Assembly (NCBI RefSeq): GCF_002355435.1
Contig: NZ_AP017313.1
Coordinates: forward strand, 3,224,001 to 3,288,000
From: Mucilaginibacter gotjawali
GTDB lineage: Bacteria; Bacteroidota; Bacteroidia; Sphingobacteriales; Sphingobacteriaceae
Direction of reading: 5' to 3'
Length of the DNA stretch: 64,000 nucleotides
Both the position numbers and the translations under genes were made by a program. The stretch's first letter is position 1; the number at the start of each line of letters is the position of its first letter. Under the pieces are notes generated by a model. That model searched no databases, was not told the DNA's origin, and saw only the letters and a list, made by a program, of their open reading frames with translations. This document shows positions 56,334 to 64,000 of the stretch, one piece after another.

Positions 56334-58595
56334 TTAACGTTGCGCTCCACCTAAAATAATCGCTTTCGCTTTTTCCAGCAATTCATCCCGGCCGGCTTTT
56401 ATACCTTCAATTGTTGGATTTATTACCACATTGATTTTTACGCCTTTGCGTTGTGTTTCCGTACCGTCAGGGTAATAGACACCTAGCCCGGATATCATGG
56501 TTGAAATTCCTCCAGGCAATTGAATAGCAGACACATCGCCGTCCGCACCCGCCGTCTGACTGCCAATGACGGTAACATTTGGCGAACTTTGCAATGCCAT
56601 GGTCGTGTATTCCGCCTGGCTTTGGGTGGTGGAATTTACAATGACCACCACTTTGCCCTTGTATAATTTCAGCGATGGACTTGTCTCGGTCTCCTTAAAT
56701 ACAAACAAACCAGGATCGTCAGCGCTGCCTTTGGTAAACTTTACAAAACTGGATTCATCGGCTTTGATAAAAGGCACAAAGGTAAATGGCATAAAATCAG
56801 ACGGATAGCAACGCATATCAATGATAATTCCTTTTGTTTTAGCAAACAAGTCTTCAATCTTTGGAAGATCCGTGTTTTTATAACGCCCGGGAAACACATA
56901 GCCAATTTGTTCATTAATCAAATAATAGCCGGGTACATTGGGAGTGGGATCAAGATCAAGACTATATTTTATAACGCCATATCCGATCCCGTTCATCAAA
57001 ATATTGTATTTTTTACCATCTCTTAAAATTTCTAAATCAAAAGTTTTGGTATTATTTCGCAATAAAAACTGGCTGGGCAAATCTCTTAACTGTGTATTAT
57101 AATTTGATGCAGGGGTGTATGGTAAATATTTTTTTATCAATTCGTTTATTTGTTGTCCGTTTATCTTTTCAATAACATCGCCAGGTTTTACTAACTGTTT
57201 AACATTAAGTGTATCGTTGTAATACCCGGTAACAACCAGTTTACCGCTTAAAAATTTCGCCTGGAAGGGCACCGCATATTTACCTTTATATTCAGAAAGG
57301 GCGGTATTATTACTCCACATATTGGCATGGGTATCATGTACCCGCGCTATCAGCGCAAGCGTATTTAAAACATAATCGGTGGTGTTGGCCGACCTTATGA
57401 ATTTGGGGATACAATCCGGCAGCACATTATTCCAATCCTCGCCTATCGCATATTTATACGGGTAAAAATAATTGATCATATTCCAATACCTGAACAAGCA
57501 AAGCAAGCGGTAGCCCTCATCAGGATAGGTCATTTTGCGGTAATTGCTTTCATGTATAAAATCAGGATTGCCAACAGCAAGCATATCAATATAATAACCT
57601 CCGCCGATATTGCGGTTATTAAGAATCCAGCTGAGTTTATGGGTCAGTGAAGCAGATAACACCGTTCGGTTAAATAAAATACCATAATCAGGCAACAGTT
57701 TAGTGTCCGCGCCATTTACCATTGTGGCGCAACCTTTGCAAACAGGTGGCACCCCGAGGCCGTCAACCCATTTTTCAAGCACCTTACTAAGCTCCCTGTT
57801 GTTTTTTGTTTTGATCACCATCGGCATGATCCTGAAAAGTTCTGCATCCCAATTGTAGTTACCATGGGCAATTGCCGGGTGATGGTATTTTAAAAAGCCC
57901 CAAAGTTGCCCCAGGGCAGTTAAGTTGACAATTTGCTGTTTATTAATGGCGATGGTATCCATTCGCGAGCCGTTTTTAAATGTGGTATCTTTTTCGGGCT
58001 TTGATAACGATGGCGTTATTACCGGCACGTTTTCAATCGGCTGGCCGTCAATAAACAATTTAAAATTGTCGGCCCAAAGTTTTCCATCACCAATAAGCAA
58101 CGCGCCGGCATTAATATTGATGGCCGCCGACGAATCATAATCAAGGTCGATGGTATATTCTTTCCAATCCGTGTTGCCTTTAACTCCCCGGTCATGCATA
58201 TTGTCAAATGCAATGATTTTATCAGTGCCATCTATTCGAAGCCATAAACCTGCATAGCCCGAATTAACATTTTCAGTTTTTAAAAATCCGCGAAGCTGAA
58301 TCTTTTGGCCTTTAAATGTTTTTGGAATAATATAATCGATAACACCAAACCCGCTGTCGTCGCTAACTTTTTCAATGGACAAAGAATATTTTCCGTGTTG
58401 TTTTATTACACTATCGACCTTAACGGGGTAAGCGATTAACTGCCCTGGCTGAAAATGGGTCGTCCAGCCTGTTGCTTTTGTTTTATCGGCGCTAAGGAAC
58501 TCCATATCACCGTTAAAGGTAGTTGATTGAGGCAAAGCCTGGCAGCTTGTAATAAATAGAACTATTGCGACAAGTAAAGGTTTATTTTTAGGCAT
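56334..58595 (-). CDS. S41-family peptidase lipoprotein with N-terminal carbohydrate-binding-like domain
   Basis: A 753-residue lipoprotein (lipobox LFITSC, Cys18). The first part (about 25-185) is beta-rich with GWTTHFQPGQLIAYPVKVDSV and KIYSLSIEKVSDDSG-like blocks, resembling galactose-binding modules. A helical middle follows, then a PDZ-like segment (about 460-500, VKPGDVIEKINGQQINEL) and the S41 protease (about 570-745). The catalytic Ser is in VIVNSTTQSQAEYTTMAL, within the SxxE pattern; GSQTAGADGDVSAIQLPGG follows. It likely acts in the periplasm or on the cell surface. The substrate is unknown. Confidence 0.85.
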   Translation of the reverse strand: MPKNKPLLVAIVLFITSCQALPQSTTFNGDMEFLSADKTKATGWTTHFQPGQLIAYPVKVDSVIKQHGKYSLSIEKVSDDSGFGVIDYIIPKTFKGQKIQLRGFLKTENVNSGYAGLWLRIDGTDKIIAFDNMHDRGVKGNTDWKEYTIDLDYDSSAAININAGALLIGDGKLWADNFKLFIDGQPIENVPVITPSLSKPEKDTTFKNGSRMDTIAINKQQIVNLTALGQLWGFLKYHHPAIAHGNYNWDAELFRIMPMVIKTKNNRELSKVLEKWVDGLGVPPVCKGCATMVNGADTKLLPDYGILFNRTVLSASLTHKLSWILNNRNIGGGYYIDMLAVGNPDFIHESNYRKMTYPDEGYRLLCLFRYWNMINYFYPYKYAIGEDWNNVLPDCIPKFIRSANTTDYVLNTLALIARVHDTHANMWSNNTALSEYKGKYAVPFQAKFLSGKLVVTGYYNDTLNVKQLVKPGDVIEKINGQQINELIKKYLPYTPASNYNTQLRDLPSQFLLRNNTKTFDLEILRDGKKYNILMNGIGYGVIKYSLDLDPTPNVPGYYLINEQIGYVFPGRYKNTDLPKIEDLFAKTKGIIIDMRCYPSDFMPFTFVPFIKADESSFVKFTKGSADDPGLFVFKETETSPSLKLYKGKVVVIVNSTTQSQAEYTTMALQSSPNVTVIGSQTAGADGDVSAIQLPGGISTMISGLGVYYPDGTETQRKGVKINVVINPTIEGIKAGRDELLEKAKAIILGGAQR

Positions 58596-58662
58596 ACTGA
58601 TAAACGAACCCGTTGTACTATAAATTATAAAATGGCGGATAATTTATTTGATACCAAATCCT

Positions 58663-58670
58663 CATATTTG
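58663..58670 (+). promoter_or_regulatory. Near-match -7 element (CATATTTG) of the thioesterase gene
   Basis: Differs from TAnnTTTG only in the first base, and its last base is 4 nt from the ATG at 58675. Confidence 0.35.
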
Positions 58671-58674
58671 TAGC

Positions 58675-59097
58675 ATGACGGATACTCCCATCTACACCAC
58701 CTTCGAAACTGAACTCCGCGTCCGTCCGGATGATATTGATATGTTTCAGCATGTGCATAACAGCAAATATTTCGACTATGTGCTGGCGGCCCGTTACGAG
58801 CAGATGGAGCGCTGCTACGGCATGGCTATGGAGAAATTTATGGAGCGCGGTTTTGGCTGGGTAGTGCGCACCGCCTACGTAGACTATAAACGGGCCTTAA
58901 CCATGGGCGATTATTTCATCGTAACAACCGGCATCGAAACCATCGACGATAAAGGCTGCCGCGTAAAATTCAGCATTAAAAATAAAGCCACCAACAAAAT
59001 CTGCTGCGACGGCTGGTTTGATTATACCATGATTGATATGGCTACCGGACGCGGGACAAAGGTGCCGCAGGATGTTATTGAACTTTATACGATATAA
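58675..59097 (+). CDS. Acyl-CoA thioesterase of the hot-dog (4HBT) family
   Basis: A 140-residue hot-dog protein. The N-terminal signature is ELRVRPDDIDMFQHVHNSKYFDYVLAARYEQMERCYG, where the Asp-x5-His-x-N block carries the catalytic Asp of 4HBT-type thioesterases; RTAYVDYKRALTMGDYFIVTTGIE gives the strands. It hydrolyses acyl-CoA thioesters; the chain length is unknown. The ATG at 58675 is used, as the TTG at 58648 would start before the promoter element. It is convergent with the AraC gene. Confidence 0.88.
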   Translation: MTDTPIYTTFETELRVRPDDIDMFQHVHNSKYFDYVLAARYEQMERCYGMAMEKFMERGFGWVVRTAYVDYKRALTMGDYFIVTTGIETIDDKGCRVKFSIKNKATNKICCDGWFDYTMIDMATGRGTKVPQDVIELYTI

Positions 59098-59217
59098 TGC
59101 GGATGTGCGGATGTGCAAATATGCGGATGTACAAATGACTCCTAATCTTATAATCTGCACATCTGAAATCTGCACATCCGAAATCTGCACATCTGAAATC
59201 TGCATATCCGCACATTT
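59098..59217. repeat. Inverted array of GCGGATGT 8-mers filling the convergent spacer
   Basis: The left arm carries GCGGATGT, GCGGATGT, GCAAATAT, GCGGATGT, period 8; the right arm carries ATCTGCACATCTGAA and near copies four times, period 15. It runs exactly from the thioesterase stop to the AraC-gene stop. The right arm could resemble a CRISPR in spacing, but it has no true spacers. Confidence 0.8.
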
Positions 59218-60018
59218 TCAAATCCTGCTCGGCGCCAGGCCATAAAGCTTTTTAAATGCGAACGAGAAGTGCGACAAATCTTCAAACCCTACATCCATGT
59301 AAACATCTGATGGTGCTTTGCCTTTTTCTTTTATCAGGTAATGCGCTTCCTGCAACCGCCGGTGCTGCAGCCAGCGGCCCGGCGTAGTGCTGAACAGTTT
59401 TTCAAAATCGCGTTTGAAAGTAGCGAGGCTGCGGCCTGTTAAATAAGCAAAGCGGTTCAGCTCCACATTAAAATGGAAGTTTTTATTCATAAAGGCCTCC
59501 AGGTCTATTTTGCCCGGTTCGCTAAAATCAAACAAAACATCCTGCAGTTCGGGGTTTACTTTTAGCAACAGCAATATCGCTTCCTTTTGTTTATTGGCCA
59601 CCAGGTCTTCGTTACCCTCCTGCTCTATTTGCAGATAAGGCTGCAGCGAATCCATGAAACATTTATAAAGCGGATCGTGCTTTAACCGCAAAATAGCTTC
59701 GCCATTAACATGCTTTTCGGCCTTACATCCAAATTCAATGCTGAAATTGCGCAGCGTTTGCTGGTCGAGGGATACCGATAACGACTTAAATGCCCCTCCT
59801 TCCGGCGGAAACTTTAAAAACTTCATCAGGTGATTGCGCCTGCTGAACCTGAAATCGCCTTCGTTAAACGCATATTCACGGCTTCCGTCATTGGTAGTCA
59901 TCGTCCCGGCAACCTGGTAACTAAACCGGTGCTCCGGTACAAACTGCTCCCCTTCCCTGCTGCGGGTAAAGTAGCAGGAATAAGCTATAGGCGACTTTTT
60001 ATCTCTTTGTGGCAACAT
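59218..60018 (-). CDS. AraC-family transcriptional regulator
   Basis: A 266-residue regulator. The C-terminal 100 residues contain two helix-turn-helix motifs: FAYLTGRSLATFKRDFEKLFSTTPGRWLQHRRLQEA, then YMDVGFEDLSHFSFAFKKLYGLAPSRI. The N-terminus is a cupin-type effector part with GEQFVPEHRFSYQVAGTM. It lies downstream of an SDR oxidoreductase on the same strand with a 108-nt gap and may regulate it; the effector is unknown. Confidence 0.9.
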   Translation of the reverse strand: MLPQRDKKSPIAYSCYFTRSREGEQFVPEHRFSYQVAGTMTTNDGSREYAFNEGDFRFSRRNHLMKFLKFPPEGGAFKSLSVSLDQQTLRNFSIEFGCKAEKHVNGEAILRLKHDPLYKCFMDSLQPYLQIEQEGNEDLVANKQKEAILLLLKVNPELQDVLFDFSEPGKIDLEAFMNKNFHFNVELNRFAYLTGRSLATFKRDFEKLFSTTPGRWLQHRRLQEAHYLIKEKGKAPSDVYMDVGFEDLSHFSFAFKKLYGLAPSRI

Positions 60019-60126
60019 GCTCCAAATTTAATGCTTCTGCATGAATCTCCGTGCCCTGCTCTGTGTCTCTGACAGTAAAAAACAATACACCGCCGGGCAC
60101 GAAGATTCATACAGAAATACTCAATT

Positions 60127-61023
60127 TTATTTTTTCGCCCCAAAAAATGATTTCCCCATTTCAGTTTTGGTCAAATCTTCTGCATCACCGGCATTTGTCG
60201 AAAAACTTACCGGCATCCATTTTTCCATTTCTTCATTTCTTAAGGCGTTCGCCTGTTTGATCATCCCGATAGCTTCGCTTCCCAATACCAGGTGTACGGG
60301 TGGCTCAGGGTCCTGCACCAATGCTATCATTGCCTGCGCAGCCTTATCCGGGTCGCCCATCGGCATAAATTTACCGCCGGTAAACAACTCTCTGCGCACG
60401 CCTACTGTTGTTTCATAACCTTCAACCTCGGGCACGTCATACATAGCGGAAGTCGTCACCCAATCTGTACGGAAACCGCCTGGTTCAACACTGGTAACTT
60501 TAATCCCCAGCGGGGCCACTTCCTTAGCCAGTGCCTCGCTAAAACCACCCAGGCCAAATTTAGCTGCCTGGTATATGGTCAAGCCCGCATTACCAACCCG
60601 GCCGCCGACAGAACTGATCTGCAAAATGCGCCCGGAGCGTTGTTTGCGCATATAAGGCAATACCGCGCGGGTAATCGCTATCGGGGCATATAAGTTCGTT
60701 TCCAACTGGCTGCGCACCTGTTCGTCAGTATAAGCTTCGGTGGCGCCAATGATGCCAAAGCCGGCATTATTCACCAGCACATCTATCCTGCCGAATTTCA
60801 TGACCGTATTTTCAACTGCGGCTAATATTTGCGCCTTACTTGTCACATCCAGTTGCAAAGGATAAACCTGCTCCGGGTATTTTTCCAGTAAATCTTTTAA
60901 TTGTTCAGGGTTGCGCGCTGTTGCAGCAACGCTATCACCACCGGCCAGAACCGCTTCAGTAAGGCTGCGTCCCAATCCTCGGGAGCTGCCTGTTATAAAC
61001 CAAACTTTCGACATAATTTTCAT
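60127..61023 (-). CDS. Short-chain dehydrogenase/reductase
   Basis: A 298-residue NAD(P)-dependent oxidoreductase of the SDR family. The cofactor motif TGSSRGLGRSL is near the start, NNAG near 90, and the catalytic Ser, Tyr and Lys in ISSVGGRVGNAGLTIYQAAKFGLGG. The length beyond 250 and the tail ADDLTKTEMGKSFFGAKK fit the group of classical SDRs with an extended C-terminus. The substrate is unknown. A -7 element (61037-61044, minus strand) precedes it; the start may be 61014 or 61023. Confidence 0.88.
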   Translation of the reverse strand: MKIMSKVWFITGSSRGLGRSLTEAVLAGGDSVAATARNPEQLKDLLEKYPEQVYPLQLDVTSKAQILAAVENTVMKFGRIDVLVNNAGFGIIGATEAYTDEQVRSQLETNLYAPIAITRAVLPYMRKQRSGRILQISSVGGRVGNAGLTIYQAAKFGLGGFSEALAKEVAPLGIKVTSVEPGGFRTDWVTTSAMYDVPEVEGYETTVGVRRELFTGGKFMPMGDPDKAAQAMIALVQDPEPPVHLVLGSEAIGMIKQANALRNEEMEKWMPVSFSTNAGDAEDLTKTEMGKSFFGAKK

Positions 61024-61036
61024 TTTTAATTTTTGT

Positions 61037-61044
61037 CAAAGTTA
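61037..61044 (-). promoter_or_regulatory. -7 promoter element (TAACTTTG) of the SDR gene
   Basis: An exact TAnnTTTG match on the minus strand, 13 nt before the ATG. Confidence 0.45.
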
Positions 61045-61377
61045 GATTTAACATGGGCCCGTAGTTTTGTTGAAACGTTCAAATTACTTTGCTCAAAGGC
61101 TCATTAATATTTCACTGATGCAGAAGAAATGATCTGTACGAGCACGTTAGGGACACGTTTAATTATACGGGTTTATTGCATAGAAAAAGCAAATTCCCAC
61201 AGCCAGGCTATGGAAGAAACCAACATAAAGCGGCCACATAGCTGCGGCTTTTCAATTTCAATTTACCTGGGAATAACTATCGGCTGCACGTCGTCAACCA
61301 CATCCGATTTTCCAGATTGCTTAAAAAGTTCAAGGGCAATCTAAAACAAAACAATACCTGTTTGTGAGGAAAAAATA
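61045..61377. other. Spacer without a credible gene
   Basis: The region between the SDR promoter and the terminator of the first paralogue is AT-rich. A 71-codon frame on the plus strand (61129-61344) has no motif and no promoter, and I see nothing else. Confidence 0.6.
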
Positions 61378-61418
61378 TTATTTAACCCCTCATCTTTGCC
61401 GGAGGAGGGGTTAAATAA
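61378..61418 (-). terminator. Terminator of paralogue 1
   Basis: TTATTTAACCCCTC (61378-61391) pairs perfectly with 61405-61418 around a 13-nt loop. On the minus strand a run of six T follows. Confidence 0.85.
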
Positions 61419-61453
61419 CTAACAGTGCTCACTATCAATTGATATTACGGTAA

Positions 61454-61954
61454 TTATTCGGCACTTTCGGTTACCCGTTCAATTTCTTCTACCTGTTCCT
61501 CTTCTACCCTTGCCAACACCAATTCCTTACCGTCCTTTAAATTAACCACCCAAATACTGCGGGCGTTTTGGGCAATATGTATCGCATTCAATAATTTATA
61601 ATCATGAAATTTTTTACTAACCAGGTACTTGATGTTTTTTGGCAGTTTTTCAGGGTCGTTCAGATAACTGATATGGTAAACAAGGCTACCCTTTTTATCA
61701 TATAAAGCCTTGTTCTTTTGATCTTTGGTAATAAAATTAACCAGGTAATTTTTATCCAATTTGTACCAGCGCGGGCCAACGGCATCTTTAAAGGTCCTGG
61801 AAAATGCGTCCTGAACTTTTGGGGCCACGGGTGTTGTACTTCTGATGGTCACCTCCCGCAGCGTGTCGATCTTAATAATCTGGGCATAAGAATGTTGGAA
61901 AGAAAAGAGTACCAGCAAAACAGTGGCAATCCTGAAAATGAATCTCGTCTTCAT
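61454..61954 (-). CDS. Secreted protein, paralogue 1 of a tandem family (PepSY-like fold?)
   Basis: A 166-residue protein with a signal peptide (FIFRIATVLLVLFSFQHSYA-Q). The mature part starts with IIKIDTLREVTIRSTTPVAPKVQDAFSRTFKDA, then GPRWYKLDKNYLVNFITKDQKNKALYDKKGSLVYHISYL and ends in ARSIWVVNLKDGKELVLARVEEEQVEEIERV. The pattern F-x3-W-x6-Y-x-V-x-F, then ALYDKKG-LVYHI resembles PepSY-like/BLIP-type beta sheets, which often bind or inhibit other proteins. Nothing catalytic is visible. It has its own terminator. Function unknown. Confidence 0.72.
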   Translation of the reverse strand: MKTRFIFRIATVLLVLFSFQHSYAQIIKIDTLREVTIRSTTPVAPKVQDAFSRTFKDAVGPRWYKLDKNYLVNFITKDQKNKALYDKKGSLVYHISYLNDPEKLPKNIKYLVSKKFHDYKLLNAIHIAQNARSIWVVNLKDGKELVLARVEEEQVEEIERVTESAE

Positions 61955-62201
61955 AGCTTTAAGTTTTAATAGATGTGAATAGATAGGACTAATCTCGCTG
62001 ATTTAAAGGACTTTGGAAATGACACTGGTCATATAAAAACCTGATCGTGGAAACAAAAATATTTAGGTCGGGCTACTGCCGTGCTGCGTTGTTTGTGGCA
62101 GTTTACAGGGTAAATAAACGCTTCTGCAGTAATTTAATGGAGGAACATGTCATTTTTCTATTCAACATACTGCCTGCAGCTCTTCCCACATAAATTAAAA
62201 G
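61955..62201. other. Spacer between paralogues 1 and 2
   Basis: AT-rich; no gene. The promoter of paralogue 1 is expected here, but no exact TAnnTTTG on the minus strand was found. Confidence 0.5.
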
Positions 62202-62240
62202 CCCTCTCCTGTTTTTGAAATACATTCTTACAGGAGAGGG
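62202..62240 (-). terminator. Terminator of paralogue 2
   Basis: CCCTCTCCTGT (62202-62212) pairs perfectly with 62230-62240. On the minus strand CTTTTAATTT follows. Confidence 0.8.
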
Positions 62241-62288
62241 GGTTAATGTGTTCTATCTGTTATCTGCAGTCGTTTTTTTTAATGCGGC

Positions 62289-62789
62289 CTATTTGGAAAC
62301 ATCATTAACGCGTTCAATTTCTTCAACTTGTTCTTCTTCAACGCGTGCCAGTATTAACTCATCATCGGCTTTCAAGTTTACAACCCAGATGCTCCGGGCG
62401 TCCTGGTCAACATGGATCGCGGTTAATATCTTACAATTGGGGTATTTGCCGTTTATCAAGCCACGGATATTCTTTGGCAAACCAAATGAATTAAACAGGT
62501 AACTGACATGATAGATCAGGTTTCCTTTTTTGTTATACAGCGCATGATTTTTCTGGTCTTTTGTTAAAAATTTGACCAGGTAATTTTGATCCATCTTATA
62601 CCATCGTGGGCCGATGGCATCTTTAAAGTCTTTACTAAACGCGCTGGTTACCTTAGGGCTCACCAGCGAAGTGCTCCTGATGATAATTTCGCGTAACGTA
62701 TCCACTTTAATAATCTGCGCAAAAGAGCTTTGGAAAGAAAAAAACAACAATAAAGTCGCCGTCATCCTGAAAATAGATTTCGCTTTCAT
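62289..62789 (-). CDS. Secreted protein, paralogue 2 of the tandem family
   Basis: Also 166 residues, with signal peptide (FRMTATLLLFFSFQSSFA-Q). It shares with paralogue 1 the blocks VDTLREIIIRSTS, GPRWYKMDQNYLVKFLTKDQKNHALYNKKGNLIYHVSYL and ARSIWVVNLK, and LARVEEEQVEEIERV. The start region of the mature protein (VSPKVTSAFSKDFKDAIGPRWY) and the middle are more variable. The identity is high enough to show recent duplication. It has its own terminator and its own spacer of 250 nt. Confidence 0.72.
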   Translation of the reverse strand: MKAKSIFRMTATLLLFFSFQSSFAQIIKVDTLREIIIRSTSLVSPKVTSAFSKDFKDAIGPRWYKMDQNYLVKFLTKDQKNHALYNKKGNLIYHVSYLFNSFGLPKNIRGLINGKYPNCKILTAIHVDQDARSIWVVNLKADDELILARVEEEQVEEIERVNDVSK

Positions 62790-62972
62790 AATTTTAGTTT
62801 TTAATAGATATTAACAGATAGGACAAATTTCGCTGATAATCAACGCATTGAAAATGACAGCAATCACCTAAAAACCTGATCTTTGAAACAAAATCATTCA
62901 ATTGGCCGGAAGAAATAAGCAAAGCGTTTGTTTGCGAAGGAATCTAATCAAACAAAGTCCGGCACATTATTA

Positions 62973-63019
62973 AAATCCCTCCCCTGCGTTAAAAGCACGA
63001 TTGCGCAGGAGAGGGATTT
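62973..63019 (-). terminator. Terminator of paralogue 3
   Basis: AAATCCCTCCCCTGCG (62973-62988) pairs with 63004-63019 with one mismatch; AT-rich sequence follows on the minus strand. Confidence 0.8.
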
Positions 63020-63042
63020 CGGAGGATTTCTTGTTTACACGA

Positions 63043-63543
63043 CTACAAAGAGATATCAGTAATGCGTTGTATTTCCTCAACCTGTTCTTCTTCAACACGC
63101 GCCAGCACGAGGTGCGCACCTTCTTTTAAATTTACTATCCAAATACTGCGGGCATCCTGGCTCACGTGAATCGCTGTGAGGATCTTGCTGTCAGGATATT
63201 TTTCATTTACAAATCCGCGAATGTCATTTGGCATGCTAACTGTGTTAACCAGATAGCCAATATGATAAATCAGGTTACCTTTTTTGTTATACAACGCGCT
63301 ATTTCTCTGTTCTACGGTCATAAACTTAACCACGTAATTCTGATCCATCTTATACCAGCGCGGGCTTAAAGCATTTTTAAAGTCGGTTGTAAAGGCTTTG
63401 GCCACAGCCTTATTAACAAGTGAATTACTGCGGATAACAACTTCGTTCAAAGTATCAACTTTTGTTACCTGCCCAAAGGAATTTTGAATAAAAAAGAACA
63501 CTAACATCGCTGTAGTGGCCCGGAAAATGATTTTACTTTTCAT
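63043..63543 (-). CDS. Secreted protein, paralogue 3 of the tandem family
   Basis: Again 166 residues. Signal peptide (RATTAMLVFFFIQNSFG-Q); mature part with KVDTLNEVVIRSNSLVNKAVAKAFTTDFKNALSPRWYKMDQNYVVKFMTVEQRNSALYNKKGNLIYHIGYL and ARSIWIVNLKEGAHLVLARVEEEQVEEIQRI. Differences from the others cluster in the first 30 residues of the mature part and in the tail, whereas the central strands are conserved. This suggests a shared fold with a varying surface. No partner gene is in view. Confidence 0.72.
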   Translation of the reverse strand: MKSKIIFRATTAMLVFFFIQNSFGQVTKVDTLNEVVIRSNSLVNKAVAKAFTTDFKNALSPRWYKMDQNYVVKFMTVEQRNSALYNKKGNLIYHIGYLVNTVSMPNDIRGFVNEKYPDSKILTAIHVSQDARSIWIVNLKEGAHLVLARVEEEQVEEIQRITDISL

Positions 63544-63797
63544 ATCTATGATTTTTAATAAATTGGTCGAATATCGGGGGCAATTGTATCACAGTAAATG
63601 ATGCCGGTCACATAAAAAACTGATCCCTGATATTATAGTGTAATATTTACACTTCATCGTGAAACCCTGGCTTGCCAGCTTCCGGTGGTATTTGTAAAAT
63701 ATCAATTTTTAGCAATGGAGCTAAACTTTCCATAAAATGAATAAATGCGCCCTTTCAGCCGTTTCTTCGATAATAACGTTGAGTTTGTATCATTAAA
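63544..63797. other. Spacer between paralogues 3 and 4
   Basis: AT-rich with no gene. I found no clear -7 element for paralogue 3. Confidence 0.5.
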
Positions 63798-63841
63798 AAT
63801 CCCCCTCTGCCTGTCGTTTCCGACTTTTAATAGGGGGATTT
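63798..63841 (-). terminator. Terminator of paralogue 4
   Basis: AAATCCCCCT (63798-63807) pairs perfectly with 63832-63841 around a 24-nt loop; TTTTAATG follows on the minus strand. Confidence 0.7.
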
Positions 63842-63895
63842 AAAATCAGGTTTTACAACCGGATGAACAAACTTTCCGGGTATTGCCAGTTTTTT

Positions 63896-64000
63896 TTATT
63901 CAAGCGTATCGGTCAACCGTTGTACTTCATCCACCTGTTCGTCTTCAACTCTCGCCAGCACCCATTCATTTCCTGATTTCAAGTTCACCACCCAAATATC
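63896..64000 (-). CDS. Secreted protein, paralogue 4 (N-terminal part outside window)
   Basis: The stop TAA is at 63896-63898. The 34 visible codons give a C-terminus with IWVVNLKSGNEWVLARV, EDEQVDEVQRLTDTLE, matching the ends of the three complete paralogues (W-V-NLK, LARVE-EQV-E--R-). The family thus continues beyond the right edge. Confidence 0.75.
   Translation of the reverse strand, partial: DIWVVNLKSGNEWVLARVEDEQVDEVQRLTDTLE

Noticed and set aside
59098..59217. Possible CRISPR-like repeat array
   Set aside because: Words repeat every 8 or 15 nt with no unique spacers, the arms are mutual reverse complements, and no cas gene is near.
61129..61344. 71-codon ORF in the spacer before paralogue 1
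   Set aside because: No start context, domain or promoter; the composition is like the spacer.

Overview
The window looks like chromosomal DNA of a Bacteroidota bacterium, most likely of the Sphingobacteriaceae (Mucilaginibacter/Pedobacter-like). The reasons are the protein families present (a PorE-like TPR/propeller/OmpA protein, a Cys-to-Met pathway through MetX/MetY, DUF4337, DinB-like pairs), the lack of Shine-Dalgarno sequences, and repeated matches to the Bacteroidota -7 promoter element TAnnTTTG. Genus level is inference. Most genes are ordinary housekeeping genes in short same-strand runs. I see no prophage, plasmid, CRISPR array or defence island.

Layout. 1-7.4 kb: end of an Arg/Asn/Met-rich protein, an NTF2-like protein, a lipoprotein, queE, the PorE-like protein, bioB and mgtE. 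8-15.3 kb: mgtA (divergent from mgtE across a structured 627-nt leader region), a cystathionine gamma-synthase-type enzyme, a secreted-protein gene split by a 1.27-kb insertion sequence, and two tandem DinB-like genes. 15.5-19.7 kb: a methionine operon (metY-metX-hom) behind a promoter, a SAM-I riboswitch and a 39-codon leader ORF ending in a Cys/Met-rich tail. 19.8-25.1 kb: two overlapping, related sensor kinases and a membrane glycosyltransferase. 25.4-33.2 kb: 2-oxoacid dehydrogenase E2, cinA and an envelope group (lptD, amidase, mlaD). 33.4-44 kb: rnz, STAS protein, purC, phoH, SAM hydrolase, an MsbA-like ABC exporter, a clan GH-A lipoprotein, and a zinc-ribbon/CPBP-protease pair. 44-56 kb: lepA, folD, a beta-CASP nuclease, serC-serA, rpe, rpsO-pnp and an odd tRNA-Leu. 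56-64 kb: an S41 peptidase, thioesterase, AraC regulator, SDR oxidoreductase, and a tandem family of at least four secreted 166-residue paralogues, the fourth cut by the window end.

Three things stand out. First, at least 17 intergenic spacers hold tandem arrays of 7-, 8- or 9-nt words; in about ten of them the array is followed by its approximate reverse complement, making long imperfect hairpins that often run exactly from one gene's end to the next gene's start. Words differ between loci, but some families recur at distant loci. Second, the methionine operon joins a SAM-I aptamer to a Cys/Met-rich leader peptide and mutually exclusive hairpins, which looks like two-layer control. Third, the insertion sequence has 25-bp inverted repeats and an 8-bp target duplication; removing it restores a 270-codon gene, and its transposase needs a -1 frameshift on a run of seven A to keep its zinc ribbon.
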